Shown: positions 53,134 to 61,980 of the stretch, in pieces | How the letters are laid out: each line of letters opens with the position of its first letter | Position numbering within the stretch: the stretch's first letter is position 1 | NCBI RefSeq assembly: GCF_019655855.1 | Contig: NZ_BPFX01000014.1 | Span: forward strand, 186,001-250,000 | Direction: 5' to 3' | Source of the DNA: Pseudomonas paralcaligenes | GTDB lineage: Bacteria; Pseudomonadota; Gammaproteobacteria; Pseudomonadales; Pseudomonadaceae | Length of the DNA: 64,000 bases | Notes under the pieces: generated by a model | Database searches by the model: none | Seen by the model: the letters and a program-made list of their open reading frames with translations, nothing else | What the model was told of the DNA's origin: nothing | Program-made: the position numbers and the translations under genes

Positions 53134-56100
53134 CGGATCATCCCGCGATCCTGTTGCTGGGTCTGCTCCGGCTCGGAGTCGTATTCGTCTTTCTTGAAAA
53201 ACTCCGGGGCGAGTGCCTCACGCACGCGCGGGAAAACCGCATTGCCGTCACGATCGGTGCGGGATTTCGTTTGAGCGAGGGTCTGCTCGGAGATGTCGCG
53301 AGCCAGCAGGAACAGGTTCGGCTCTGCCGTGGTGCGTTGGTATTGGCGGAACGCTAATGCTCGGCGCGCTTCAGCCTTGAGAGCCTCAGCCTCGCACTGC
53401 TCCTGGATTCGCGCTTCGCGCTCAGCATTGCTCAGGCCCTGGCAGCGGGCGCTGGAATAGAAGGTCTTGTTGAAGGCGATCTTTCTCAGCGCGTCACGAG
53501 TATCCAAAAAGCCCTGACCCGTGGCGTGCTGATGGAGGTGGAAAACGTCACCCCCAAGGCCAGAGCCTTGGCCAGCCTTGGTGGCCACCCAGTTCGGCTC
53601 TCCTTTGGAGTTCGGCTTGATTGTGATTTCGCGCATGGGGTCAGCCTTGTCCAAGGCCTTGTTTTCCATCCGAACACGGGAGCCTGACCCACTGACCTGG
53701 ACGTAGCCGAGACGCTCAGCGTGATCGCGCAGATCAACCCGATCACGGATTGCCTGGGTCTCACGCTGCTGCTCGGCCTTTGTCCAGACACGACGCGGCT
53801 TTGGCATATCGCCTCCTACTGCGGCGGAACTGTCCAGTCGCATTCCAGCAGCAGCTCGTCCACCAGCAAGTTGGGCAAGGCGACTGGGGGCACGCTCTCG
53901 CTGAGCGGCTCGGAATAGTCCAGCGGCGGCAACAGATCGTTCAGGTCGCTCATTTTCCATTTCCTGTACCGGGGCTGGGGATAACGGCAAAGGTTCAGCC
54001 AGCAGCACGACACGCTTGGCATCGGCCGGCAATTCGTAGGGTTTCCCGGGTTTCTGGCGGGTGTCGTTGGGCTGGTCGATCAGCCCAGTTACTGCGAAGC
54101 CGCGGGCTACGGACAGGTCGTGGTCGGCCTGGGTGGCGGGCATGACCTGGATTTCGGGGGCTTTCTTGGGTTCAGCCTTCGGCTCGGTCGGGTACTCAAA
54201 ACGCTCGCCGGCCTTCTCCAGCAGGTCCTTGGTGCTCGGCTGCTGCGCCTTGATCGGCTGTTCTTCGTAGAGGCCTGCTTCAGCGTTGGCGCGGATCAGG
54301 GCTCGGTATTCTTTATCAGCGTCCAGAGCGCAGCGCTTCGACTTGAATGCCGCGGTGTTCCTGGCCAGCGTGTCGAGCGACTCTTTGTCGTTGTCGATGT
54401 AGAAGGCGCATGCGTAGCGCGAGCGGGTAAACGCCACGTAGGCGAGGCGGCGATCGGTGGAATCTGAGGTCAGGTAGAATGCGCGATCGACCGTGAGGCC
54501 TTGGGACTTGTGGACGGTCATCGCATAGGCGTGATCGATCGAGGCATAGTCCGACAGGTTCCAGCTCACCTCCTCCCTGGTGCGATCGAGGCGCGCGGTC
54601 AGTTTGGTGTCGTAGGTCGGCTCGCCGCTATCGTCGGTGCCGCTCTGCACGCGCTCAATCCTGGTGAGTGTCACGCGGTCGCCGTTATAGACCGGCTCGC
54701 CATCGATCTTCTGGTTTTTGCGCAGCATGATCCGGTCGCCCGGGGCCAGATCGAGGTCGGCGTAGTCGCCCCGACCCGTCTCGACCGGAATGCGGACCTG
54801 CTGGCCCTTGTCCAGCTCACCGATCTCGAATCGGTGCTCGCGGACCTTGTTGTTCAACGCGCGGACGGATTGATTGCGGTCGGCCAGCAGCAGGATTTCC
54901 TGCCAGACGGTGCCCTCTGCGTGCGCCTGCAGGGCGTCACGCATAACCAAATCGATGGGTTTGTCTCTGGTGTCGTCGGCCGGCACTCTTAGGAGGCCGC
55001 AAGCATGCATCATCTCCAAGGCGTCAGCGCCGCCCTGCTCCGTTGGCCCTTCGAACCAGGCCTGAGAAATCGCCCGGTCTTTTGGGTCTTTCTGGCGTGC
55101 GATTTGGATCAGCTCGGCGCAGCCAACCTCCTCAGTCAGCATGTCCAGCACCGAGGCGGAACCCACGGCCTCGAGCTGGCGACCGTCACCGACCAAGATC
55201 AGTTTTGCACTGGCCGCGTCGCAGTATCCGGCTAGTTTGTGCAGGGTGCGCAGATCCGCGAGACCAGCCTCATCGCAGATGATCACGTCGTTGGCACGCA
55301 GTTTCTCGCGGTACAGAGCGTTGTCGTTCTCCAGACGCATCAGCAGCGAGTGGATTGTGCGGGCCTGGATGCCAGCCGAGTTCTGCAGTTCCGCGGCAGC
55401 TGCGCCAGAAGGTGCCAGGCCGATTACACGGTTTCCGGCAGACTCGTAGGCCTCGCGAAGCCCGGCCAGGCTGACGGATTTACCAGTACCGGCAGCGCCC
55501 TGGATGATCTGAAATCTTGCCTCGCTCGTGCATTGGCGAACGACAGCGCGTTGCTCGTCGCGCATCGGGTAGCCCTTTTCCCGCTCAATCCGGGCGATGG
55601 CAGCCTCGGTGTCGAGCGGTTTGATCGCAAATCTAACCTCAGGACGCTGGGTTGCGTGGGCGTAGGCAAGCAGCTCAGCCTCGAGCTGGCGGTAAGTCTC
55701 GGTCGTGAATTCGCGGTGGCGCCCTTCCTGCGGCAGCTCGATCACCCCGAGCTGGCGGATTAGGCCGGCCTTAATTACGGGAATCGCTGGCTCGCCGCCG
55801 TGCAAGATCGCCAGCTGGGCTGCTGCGCGATCGAGGGCGTGTTCGCCGAACACACTGGCTTTGCGGAACACGAGCTGCTCAGCGAACAGGCGGGTTTCCG
55901 GGGTCAGGTCGCCGTGTTGCAGCTCCTGGTAGAGGTTCTGCAGTTGAGGCCGCCATTCGGCGCGGAGCGCGGCGGTATCGACCTCTTTTTTTGAGGCTCG
56001 ACTACGTTTGGTAACCTCGCGCGCAGCGTCGGCCCCGCAGGCCCCCATTTCTTCTAGGCCCTGCAGGATCTCGATACGACGAGTAGAGAACGCAAGGACG

Positions 56101-56870
56101 GTCTCACGGGAAATGCCAGCTACGACGAGACCTTTACGATCAAGGTCGGACTCCAGGTACTTGGCGATCTGGGGAATATCACGCCCGAGGGCATGTGCCA
56201 GATAGCAGTCAAACAGTGCGGCCAATTCCGTTTGACGTCTATACATCTCCCCCGCATCCAGCGACTTCCAGTTCCCATCCGGCATAAGGCAAGCGTTAGG
56301 AATTTCGGTGTGCACGTGAAGGTGCGGCTCTTGGTTACGGTTCGTGAAATGAAGGTAATTCGCGGCCAGGGCCTTTCCCGGATAACGATCTGCGCCGCCC
56401 GCGCCGAGGCGATATCCGTAGTAGCCTCGCTTCTCCGCATGCTCAAATGTCCGCCGAGCAGCTTCCATCATTGCTCGCTCGACGATCGCTTGCTGTTCAG
56501 CGGGCAAAGCGGTGTAGAGCAGAGAAATCGTCTTGTCGACGTTAAAGGAGGTAGAGAAGCCGACCACTTTTCGCCGCGGCTCCGAGATGTACTGCTCATC
56601 CGTCCTTGGGTTCACGCCAGACATAAGCGCTGCGTAATCACCCTTCTGAGGTGTCGTCCCAAGCCCCAGAGCGGCAGCGCCGCTCCCGACAAACTCAGTT
56701 AGCAGCGTGTCGCCGCCTGACTGCTGGAAGTAATCCTCTTTTCCAGACATAGCCGCAGCTGCTTCCTGGCCATTCTCCAGGCCCTGGGCAAGCTCTTTAT
56801 TCTCTTCCTGGTATTCGGCACGACTGGCGATCTCGTCCGCACCGAACTTGTCGATCGTGTTCATCGTCAC
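53130..56870 (-). CDS. traI: MOBF-type relaxase-helicase (TraI/TrwC-like)
   Basis: A 1246-aa protein. N-terminal relaxase (about 45-330) with candidate catalytic Tyr in KEDYFQQSGG, GSGAAALGLG, and the three-His site HFTNRNQEPHLHVHTE near 180. A RecD/TraI-type helicase follows (Walker A GAAGTGKSVSLAGL near 458; CDEAGLADLRT; late YAMTVHKSQGLTVDRA). The last 350 residues include a primase-associated block like that of DUF3991/TOPRIM proteins (DRVDLRDHAERLGYVQVSG; GLGGDVFHLHQHATGQGF). The GTG start with GGAGG eight bases upstream is preferred. It should nick oriT and unwind the transferred strand. No T4SS genes are in the window. Confidence 0.92.
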   Translation of the reverse strand: MTMNTIDKFGADEIASRAEYQEENKELAQGLENGQEAAAAMSGKEDYFQQSGGDTLLTEFVGSGAAALGLGTTPQKGDYAALMSGVNPRTDEQYISEPRRKVVGFSTSFNVDKTISLLYTALPAEQQAIVERAMMEAARRTFEHAEKRGYYGYRLGAGGADRYPGKALAANYLHFTNRNQEPHLHVHTEIPNACLMPDGNWKSLDAGEMYRRQTELAALFDCYLAHALGRDIPQIAKYLESDLDRKGLVVAGISRETVLAFSTRRIEILQGLEEMGACGADAAREVTKRSRASKKEVDTAALRAEWRPQLQNLYQELQHGDLTPETRLFAEQLVFRKASVFGEHALDRAAAQLAILHGGEPAIPVIKAGLIRQLGVIELPQEGRHREFTTETYRQLEAELLAYAHATQRPEVRFAIKPLDTEAAIARIEREKGYPMRDEQRAVVRQCTSEARFQIIQGAAGTGKSVSLAGLREAYESAGNRVIGLAPSGAAAAELQNSAGIQARTIHSLLMRLENDNALYREKLRANDVIICDEAGLADLRTLHKLAGYCDAASAKLILVGDGRQLEAVGSASVLDMLTEEVGCAELIQIARQKDPKDRAISQAWFEGPTEQGGADALEMMHACGLLRVPADDTRDKPIDLVMRDALQAHAEGTVWQEILLLADRNQSVRALNNKVREHRFEIGELDKGQQVRIPVETGRGDYADLDLAPGDRIMLRKNQKIDGEPVYNGDRVTLTRIERVQSGTDDSGEPTYDTKLTARLDRTREEVSWNLSDYASIDHAYAMTVHKSQGLTVDRAFYLTSDSTDRRLAYVAFTRSRYACAFYIDNDKESLDTLARNTAAFKSKRCALDADKEYRALIRANAEAGLYEEQPIKAQQPSTKDLLEKAGERFEYPTEPKAEPKKAPEIQVMPATQADHDLSVARGFAVTGLIDQPNDTRQKPGKPYELPADAKRVVLLAEPLPLSPAPVQEMENERPERSVAAAGLFRAAQRERAPSRLAQLAGGRAAAGMRLDSSAAVGGDMPKPRRVWTKAEQQRETQAIRDRVDLRDHAERLGYVQVSGSGSRVRMENKALDKADPMREITIKPNSKGEPNWVATKAGQGSGLGGDVFHLHQHATGQGFLDTRDALRKIAFNKTFYSSARCQGLSNAEREARIQEQCEAEALKAEARRALAFRQYQRTTAEPNLFLLARDISEQTLAQTKSRTDRDGNAVFPRVREALAPEFFKKDEYDSEPEQTQQQDRGMIR

Positions 56871-56873
56871 GGC

Positions 56874-57215
56874 TTAACCCTCCCCGCCAAACAGAACTTT
56901 GAGCTGTTCAGCCACCGCGCGCTGTGCTCCAAGTCGGTTCGCTTCCGCGATCCTAGGCCCCAAAAGGGAAAAGGCGGATTCGATTTCGGAGCGAACCGCG
57001 AGCGCAGATTCAGGCTCCAGGGCGACGATTTTGGCCTTATGCAGAGCCAGATCACCGCGCACCAGGGCAGCCAAATCTGAGGCCGGAACAGCCTCCAGGA
57101 TGGTCTGCAGCACAGCCGATTTGGGCACCTTCAGGTCACGCGCGAGGCGTTCGAGCGCCTGCTGAGCGCCCTCAGTAACCATGCTCTGGGTGTGGTTTTT
57201 CCTCTCGAAAGCCAT
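56874..57215 (-). CDS. Relaxosome accessory protein (TrwA/TraK-like)
   Basis: A 113-aa protein directly upstream of the relaxase gene (3-base gap), with AGGAGAGG before its ATG. The N-terminal part (SMVTEGAQQALERLARDLKV, PKSAVLQTILE) looks like a ribbon-helix-helix/helix-turn-helix DNA binder. The C-terminal part is helical. In R388 the corresponding protein, TrwA, binds oriT, stimulates nicking and represses its operon. The CTACTAC/GTAGTAG palindrome upstream would suit such repression. Confidence 0.7.
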   Translation of the reverse strand: MAFERKNHTQSMVTEGAQQALERLARDLKVPKSAVLQTILEAVPASDLAALVRGDLALHKAKIVALEPESALAVRSEIESAFSLLGPRIAEANRLGAQRAVAEQLKVLFGGEG

Positions 57216-57240
57216 TCCCTCTCCTGCCCTTCTGGGGAGG

Positions 57241-57360
57241 CTACTACCGCTGTAGTAGCTCTCCGATCTCTCGTAATGCCCGGCTAGTGCGGGCTGGCAC
57301 GGATGTACCTCGCGAAGCGAGTGCAGCCGTGTTATCCCGCCCTCCTCTTCGACTCAAGCT
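57241..57360. other. Probable origin of transfer (oriT)
   Basis: Three hairpins lie in the gap between the accessory gene and the stb-like operon. CTACTAC/GTAGTAG (57241-57258) is probably the accessory-protein operator. GCCCG/CGGGC spans 57278-57294. The third is a longer imperfect one, CACGG...CTCGC-GAA-GCGAG...CCGTG (57298-57331), followed by TTATCCCGCCC. A large imperfect inverted repeat next to a conserved single-strand stretch is the layout of MOBF oriTs, and the nick site should lie just beyond 57331. The exact nic base cannot be fixed by eye. Confidence 0.6.
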
Positions 57361-57363
57361 AAA

Positions 57364-57528
57364 CCACTAACAAACCATCGTCAACCACATATTTACCACC
57401 ATAAAACCATTACCATCCACGAGTAAACCATGATAGAACCATTGACAGACCATTCTTAAGCCGCTAAAAATCCACAACAGACCAGCGATGCCCCAGCGGT
57501 GTACCATCGGAAAACCAGTAAACGACCA
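57364..57528 (+). repeat. Helically phased ACCA repeats (centromere-like, stbS-like)
   Basis: The trinucleotide CCA, mostly as (A/G)ACCA, ends at 57366, 57377, 57387, 57398, 57409, 57419, 57430, 57441, 57452, 57474, 57484, 57495, 57506, 57517 and 57528. At the one skipped slot, 57463, the bases are CCG. The spacing is 10-11 bases throughout, i.e. one helical turn. It ends 40 bases before the stbA-like start. In R388 the StbA protein binds arrays of short repeats with an 11-base period in the same place between oriT and stbA. Confidence 0.85.
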
Positions 57529-57567
57529 GTAAATGGTCGGATACGACGACCGCAGAGGAAATCGAGC

Positions 57568-58125
57568 ATGAAGATCACAGAAGAATGCGATCCACGACCG
57601 GAGGAACCCACCTTGAGCGAGCTAATTGAGCTGGCTCGCCTTGAGCGGGAGGCCTTGGCGAAAAAGGGAGGAAAAGGATCTGCACGTATGAAGCTGCAGC
57701 AGCACAGGAATGACCTGAAAAAGATGCTGATCGACGAGCAGCTACCCGTCGCAGTCATTCGAGATCTGCTGGCTCGCACAGGCACTGAGGTGAATCTGAA
57801 ATCGCTGTTCAAGTTCCTGCGCGAGGAGATGGCCGACGAGTACGCCGACTACCTCCGCATCACCCATCGAGGCAAACGCGAGAACCGCTCACAGAACGTC
57901 AAGCCAGATATGAGTCCTGCTGAAGCGGAAAGCGTTCAACGCTTCCTTACAGGCGCAGGCAATCCGAAGAAGCTTGAGAAACAGCCGCTCACAGGAGCAG
58001 GCGAACAGAATGACGTAACAGCGACCAAGCCGGCTGCCACCGAAGATAGGAAAACACCGATGCGGAGCCGGGGCCAACTGCGTGCCGAGGCTAATCGAAT
58101 CGACCTAGACGACTATTCAGATTAA
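57568..58125 (+). CDS. stbA: StbA-like plasmid stability/DNA-binding protein
   Basis: A 185-aa protein starting MKITEECDPRPEEPTLSELI, with AGAGGAA upstream of ATG 57568. It is basic and helical in the first 120 residues (KMKLQQHRNDLKKMLIDEQL; VAVIRDLLARTGTEVNLKSL, an HTH-like segment), with a disordered polar tail. It lies 40 bases after the phased repeats and before a ParA-like gene, as R388 stbA does. R388 StbA positions plasmid copies and affects conjugation. The family assignment relies on context and general fold pattern. Confidence 0.65.
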   Translation: MKITEECDPRPEEPTLSELIELARLEREALAKKGGKGSARMKLQQHRNDLKKMLIDEQLPVAVIRDLLARTGTEVNLKSLFKFLREEMADEYADYLRITHRGKRENRSQNVKPDMSPAEAESVQRFLTGAGNPKKLEKQPLTGAGEQNDVTATKPAATEDRKTPMRSRGQLRAEANRIDLDDYSD

Positions 58126-58150
58126 CGGAACCGAAGGAGGAAGCACTGAA

Positions 58151-58870
58151 ATGCGAATTGCAATCGTGAATCTGGGAGGTAACCAAGGCAAAACGACTCT
58201 CGCGGTGAACCTGTTCTCGCCGCGCATGCCGGAGGCCAAAATTTTGGCCGTCGAGACTATCAACGCGGCTGGTAACGACCTAGGCGTCGATGTTGAAAAA
58301 ATGCGCGGAGATCAGTTTTCTCGTATCTATGCCGAGCTGGCTGCGACCGACGATCTGATCCTCGATGTAGGGGCCTCGAATATCGAGGATTTCCTCCTCG
58401 GCTTGGAAACGTTCGAGGACGGCCATGACGAGGTAGACCTGTTCGTAATTCCGGCCACTCCGGCGAAAAAAGAACGGGCCGAGGCGGTCAAGACTGCCGT
58501 AATGCTTTCTGATCTGGGGGTAGAAGCACCCCGCATCGCGATCGTTTTCAACAGAACCAGTGACGTGGAAGGCGAGTTCGCTGACGTACTGAATTTCGCC
58601 AAACAGACCGGCAAGGTCACCGCCAATCCGGACGGTTTCATCCCTGAGAGCGAGCTGTTCAGCTTGCTCGCCGACAAGAAAATCAACATCTCCCAGGCTC
58701 TCGATGATCAGACTGATTGGAAAGCTGAACTGAAGGCTGCGCGAATTGCCGACGACAAGAAGTCTTTCCAGAAAGCGGTTGACATGGTGGCTATCCAGAA
58801 AATGTCTAAGGCCATGGATCGCCAACTGCAGCACGTTTTCGAGCTGCTGACTGCAGGTGCCGAGGGTTAA
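58151..58870 (+). CDS. stbB: StbB-like ParA-type ATPase
   Basis: A 239-aa ParA/MinD-like ATPase. It begins MRIAIVNLGGNQGKTTLAVN, a P-loop of the form G-N-Q-G-K-T-T at residues 10-16. A switch region has LILDVGASNIEDFL and a later LFVIPATPAKKERAE, typical of the family. In R388 StbB is required for conjugation and counteracts StbA. AAGGAGGAAG precedes the start, 25 bases after stbA. Confidence 0.8.
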   Translation: MRIAIVNLGGNQGKTTLAVNLFSPRMPEAKILAVETINAAGNDLGVDVEKMRGDQFSRIYAELAATDDLILDVGASNIEDFLLGLETFEDGHDEVDLFVIPATPAKKERAEAVKTAVMLSDLGVEAPRIAIVFNRTSDVEGEFADVLNFAKQTGKVTANPDGFIPESELFSLLADKKINISQALDDQTDWKAELKAARIADDKKSFQKAVDMVAIQKMSKAMDRQLQHVFELLTAGAEG

Positions 58871-58874
58871 GGTC

Positions 58875-59603
58875 ATGGAAAGGCAGACCCGCGAGCGCGC
58901 CTTGCTTGAAGAACTGTTCGCTGACCATTACAAGCTGGCCGACCGATTCGAAGAGACGGCCGACAAGATCACCGAACGATTCGATGGGACGGCAAGGAAC
59001 GTCGAAAGGATCGTCAACATCGTCGTTGGCACTCCAGGCACACCAGGTGTTCTGAAAAACCTGGAGGAGACTCGCGACTCGATTAAAAAGGCCAGCAAAG
59101 CGCTAGAGCCCATCATGGGCGCGGCCTTGCCGGCCAAGATCGAGTCGCTCAGGCGCCAGTTTTATGAGGTGCCCAACCACATTCTGAAGGCGGCAAGCAG
59201 CGTCGAGTTCCAGGTGAGGCTAGGAGCTGTGATGGTCGAAGCTACCAAGCCGGCGATCGAGCAGGCGCAGCAGGCGGCCTCTTATTCCGTCAGCGCTCAC
59301 GTCCACAGCGAGGTCGGAAAAGCTGTCGCCGCAGCAGTCAACGAGCACCTGGCTGAGCCCATTATGGTCGTGGGCTACATCGGCAAGCTCGAGGGCGAAG
59401 TGGATGCGCTCAAAAAGCGCGTTGCCGCTCACGAGGAAACGATTGAAAGCCAAAAGGGCGTTATTAGCGAGTTGTCGAGCGGGAAAGTGAATCGGGTGCT
59501 TCTCTGGCTCATTTTTGTCCTGGGCTGGGGCTTTTCGGTATTTGCCGCTGAGGTCTGGCCCGTAATCACCCACTGGCTTGTCGAGCAGCCGATTCCGGCC
59601 TAG
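58875..59603 (+). CDS. StbC-like membrane-anchored protein
   Basis: A 242-aa protein starting MERQTRERALLEELFADHYK (4 bases after the stbB stop, AAGG upstream). The first 200 residues are predicted coiled-coil/helical (RFEETADKITERFDGTARNV; KLEGEVDALKKRVAAHEETI). A C-terminal transmembrane helix (VLLWLIFVLGWGFSVFAAEV) anchors it. It is in the position of R388 stbC, whose function is unknown; direct homology is unproven. Confidence 0.6.
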   Translation: MERQTRERALLEELFADHYKLADRFEETADKITERFDGTARNVERIVNIVVGTPGTPGVLKNLEETRDSIKKASKALEPIMGAALPAKIESLRRQFYEVPNHILKAASSVEFQVRLGAVMVEATKPAIEQAQQAASYSVSAHVHSEVGKAVAAAVNEHLAEPIMVVGYIGKLEGEVDALKKRVAAHEETIESQKGVISELSSGKVNRVLLWLIFVLGWGFSVFAAEVWPVITHWLVEQPIPA

Positions 59604-59670
59604 TTCCTGCCGCGCATCTAACCATGGCCGCCTGCTTGGCGGCCACACCACAACGAAAAGTGGGAGTTTT

Positions 59671-60363
59671 ATGCATCAGAAAGAAATCGACAATTCAGTC
59701 AGCGGCGTCATGAGTGGTGTTGTAATCGGACTGATGCTTATTTTCTGGGTTTTCTACCGCTGGCCGGTTCAGTCCATTGCTACCGTTGCGGTCTGTTTCG
59801 CGCTCTACGGTTTAGGGATCGTCGTAGGCCCGCCCATCGATCGGTACATGGCTCACGCCGCGCAAGTCGAGGCGGAAGAGAAGAAAAAGGAAGAGGCCCA
59901 GCGCGCTGCCGAACAGGAGCGTCGATTTACTCTGTTGGATGAGGGCCGCAAAATCGCTAGCCCTGCGGTAGTCGCTGGGTGGAACGCGATCGCCCTCCTG
60001 ACCGATCTGGAGCGGCTGGAATACCTGGGCAACGGACGAGCTAAAGAGTTTCGCGTGAAGTACCGACTTGATGCTGACAATCCTCAAGTTCAGTGGGTCT
60101 TCAAACTTAGCGACTTTGTCGAGGCCGATGTTGATAAAGGCGACAAGCAGTTCAGCCAGACAAAAGCCGAAGCCGCCAAAGTTCTGGAACGAGTGAAACC
60201 AGCAAATCGATACCTCGACGAGGTAGGTAAGAACAAGGCCTACTTCGCCGGACTCACTGCAGAGCCTGTGCTGAGTGACGCTTTCAAAGCAGAGTTCGAT
60301 AAGCAACCGGCTATGGCGCTGACCCATCCTCCAGTCCCAGCCAAAGCGCGATACCCGCGCTAA
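59671..60363 (+). CDS. Membrane protein of the transfer/stability operon
   Basis: A 230-aa protein starting MHQKEIDNSVSGVMSGVVIG (GGGAG upstream). Two transmembrane helices lie within residues 15-58 (VVIGLMLIFWVFYRW; VAVCFALYGLGIVVG). Then come a charged coiled-coil (QVEAEEKKKEEAQRAAEQER) and a soluble C-terminal domain. It is the last gene before a strong terminator. A GGCCGCC/GGCGGCC hairpin lies upstream at about 59626-59644. Family not recognised. Confidence 0.68.
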   Translation: MHQKEIDNSVSGVMSGVVIGLMLIFWVFYRWPVQSIATVAVCFALYGLGIVVGPPIDRYMAHAAQVEAEEKKKEEAQRAAEQERRFTLLDEGRKIASPAVVAGWNAIALLTDLERLEYLGNGRAKEFRVKYRLDADNPQVQWVFKLSDFVEADVDKGDKQFSQTKAEAAKVLERVKPANRYLDEVGKNKAYFAGLTAEPVLSDAFKAEFDKQPAMALTHPPVPAKARYPR

Positions 60364-60369
60364 CGCGAT

Positions 60370-60392
60370 GCCCGGCAATACCGGGCTTTTTT
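60370..60392 (+). terminator. Rho-independent terminator of the stb-like operon
   Basis: GCCCGG-CAATA-CCGGGC followed by TTTTTT. The T-run forms part of the 8-base target duplicated by the IS1595-family element immediately to the right. Confidence 0.9.
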
Positions 60393-60394
60393 AT

Positions 60395-61427
60395 GGCTAT
60401 GTACCCGTTACGTGTTGCATTGGCCTTCCAAGCGCCTCCTGCAGACAGCGCTCAGGCGTGATAGCGGCGGAGTAGCGCTCCAGCATACGGCGCCAGCCCA
60501 GGTAATTCGGCAGATAGCGGGTGGCTACGCCATGAAAGCGCGCCATCCAGCTCTTCAGTCGGCTGTGATAAGCATTGACGTTCTGGATGTGAAACGCCCC
60601 CTCGCGCACCCTGCGTCCAGGGCGTGCCTGAACCACCTGATGAGTGACGCCTGTGCTCCTGGCGAATGCTGCATAGACTGCAGCCCCGTCTGTGCACAGC
60701 ACTGCGTCACTATCGATCAGAGGCCCCAGCGCCTGTTGAACATGGACTGCATCCAGCTTTTCCAACTGGAAGTCGGCGGTCTGGCAGCTGCGATCCCGTA
60801 CCACCAGCACCGGTATCTGGTCCGGCCCCGTACCGCGTGTCACGCTGAGCCCGCCTCGTTGACGGGGCGCCCTGGGTAACTGCCGCTGGCCTTTGAAGGA
60901 TTCCAGAAAGAAGGTTTCGTCAGCCTCGATGATGCCGCTTTCGTGCTGCGCTGCATGGCCTGCAGCCAGGGCCAGAAAGCGATGCCGCCAGCGAAATGCC
61001 GTGTTCTTGCTGATGCCACAGGCTTTCGCCGCACGACGCACGGTCAGTCCTTCGATCAACGCGTCGCAGTAATTCGACCAGTGATCCGCCTTGCGCAAGC
61101 GGGCTAAACCCGTGCCTGTCAGCGCGTTACAGGTGTGCAGGCACTCCCGGCAGAGGTAGCGGCGCAGCCCGCGACTCCAGCCCCAGGGGGCCAGCCGGCT
61201 TGCTGCCGCCTGGCAATGCGGGCACTGACGTAACGCTGGAAGGACGTCGCACTGGCCACTGGCTGGCTCTGGCGTGAGAAGGGCATGACGAAGCGTGTTT
61301 CTTTGGCGGGGCGTTAACTGGCTCAGTTTGGCCAGCCAGTACCGAAAGGCTTGGGTGTCCATCGCACACCTCCACTGGGGATGCCTACTGACAGACTAGC
61401 CTTTCAACAATTAACGGGTACATAGCC
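60395..61427 (-). mobile_element. IS1595-family insertion sequence, intact
   Basis: The element is 1033 bases with perfect 16-base terminal inverted repeats (GGCTATGTACCCGTTA at 60395-60410, its complement at 61412-61427). It is flanked by an 8-base direct repeat TTTTTTAT (60387-60394 and 61428-61435). The target duplication shows that it arrived by transposition, and the perfect ends suggest recently. Confidence 0.93.
60397..61362 (-). CDS. IS1595-family transposase
   Basis: A 321-aa ISXO2-like DDE transposase starting [20 protein letters not shown]. It has an N-terminal zinc-binding part ([28 protein letters not shown]) and an HTH ([20 protein letters not shown]). The catalytic core has acidic residues in [13 protein letters not shown] and [13 protein letters not shown], with [20 protein letters not shown] near the third. 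The stop codon lies inside the left terminal repeat. It appears intact. Confidence 0.93.
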   Translation of the reverse strand: MDTQAFRYWLAKLSQLTPRQRNTLRHALLTPEPASGQCDVLPALRQCPHCQAAASRLAPWGWSRGLRRYLCRECLHTCNALTGTGLARLRKADHWSNYCDALIEGLTVRRAAKACGISKNTAFRWRHRFLALAAGHAAQHESGIIEADETFFLESFKGQRQLPRAPRQRGGLSVTRGTGPDQIPVLVVRDRSCQTADFQLEKLDAVHVQQALGPLIDSDAVLCTDGAAVYAAFARSTGVTHQVVQARPGRRVREGAFHIQNVNAYHSRLKSWMARFHGVATRYLPNYLGWRRMLERYSAAITPERCLQEALGRPMQHVTGT

Positions 61428-61586
61428 TTTTTTATGCCCGCTGCGCGGGCGCAACCCCGGAAGGGTGGGAAGTGTTCAGTTCGAGCCGAGATTTCTGCAT
61501 GCGGGCATCAGGCCTGAAGCTGCCCTGGCTCTGCACTTACTGATTAGTCAGGGGCTCCCACACCTGGTACTGAAAAAACTACGCGG

Positions 61587-61740
61587 GACACCCAAGCCTT
61601 TCGGTACTGGCTGGCCAAACTGAGCCAGTTAACCTGGACTGGCGCCGCATGCTGGAGCGCTACTCCGCAGCTATCACACCCGAGCGCTACCTGCAGGAGG
61701 CGCTTGGAAGGCAAATGCAACACGTAACGAGTACATAGCC
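61587..61740 (+). pseudogene. Internally deleted relative of the IS1595-family element
   Basis: In the plus orientation the sequence starts like the transposase gene (GACACCCAAGCCTTTCGG, then TACTGGCTGGCCAAAC). It then jumps to the 3' part (GGCGCCGCATGCTGGAGCG) and ends in TAACGAGTACATAGCC, a one-base variant of the terminal repeat. About 800 internal bases are missing, and the 5' terminal repeat is not recognisable. The flank 61436-61586 holds no gene. Confidence 0.82.
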
Positions 61741-61760
61741 CCAAAAATGGCTGTGCGCCT

Positions 61761-61966
61761 ATCCATTCAACAAATAGGAATTCATTGAAATCACATTCCT
61801 ATCCCATTCCAACGCATAGAAATTCATTGAAATGGCATTTTTACCCCATTTCAATGCATATCAATTAATTGAAATCGCATTCTTATCCATCCAACGCATA
61901 GAAATTCATTGAAATGGCAGCTCTATCCCATTCCAACCTCATAAAATTAATTGAAATTGCATAACT
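61761..61966 (+). repeat. Five tandem 40/42-base AT-rich repeats (iteron-like)
   Basis: Units begin at 61761, 61801, 61843, 61885 and 61925 with lengths 40, 42, 42, 40 and 42. Each starts ATCC/ACCC and carries the core AATTNATTGAAAT or close to it. The period is about four helical turns. They lie ahead of alpA and a primase gene, so an origin or regulator-binding array is plausible. Confidence 0.8.
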
Positions 61967-61980
61967 ATTAAAATAATAAA

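Noticed and set aside
61761..61966. CRISPR array
   Set aside because: Units are similar along their whole length with no unique spacers, and no cas genes are near.
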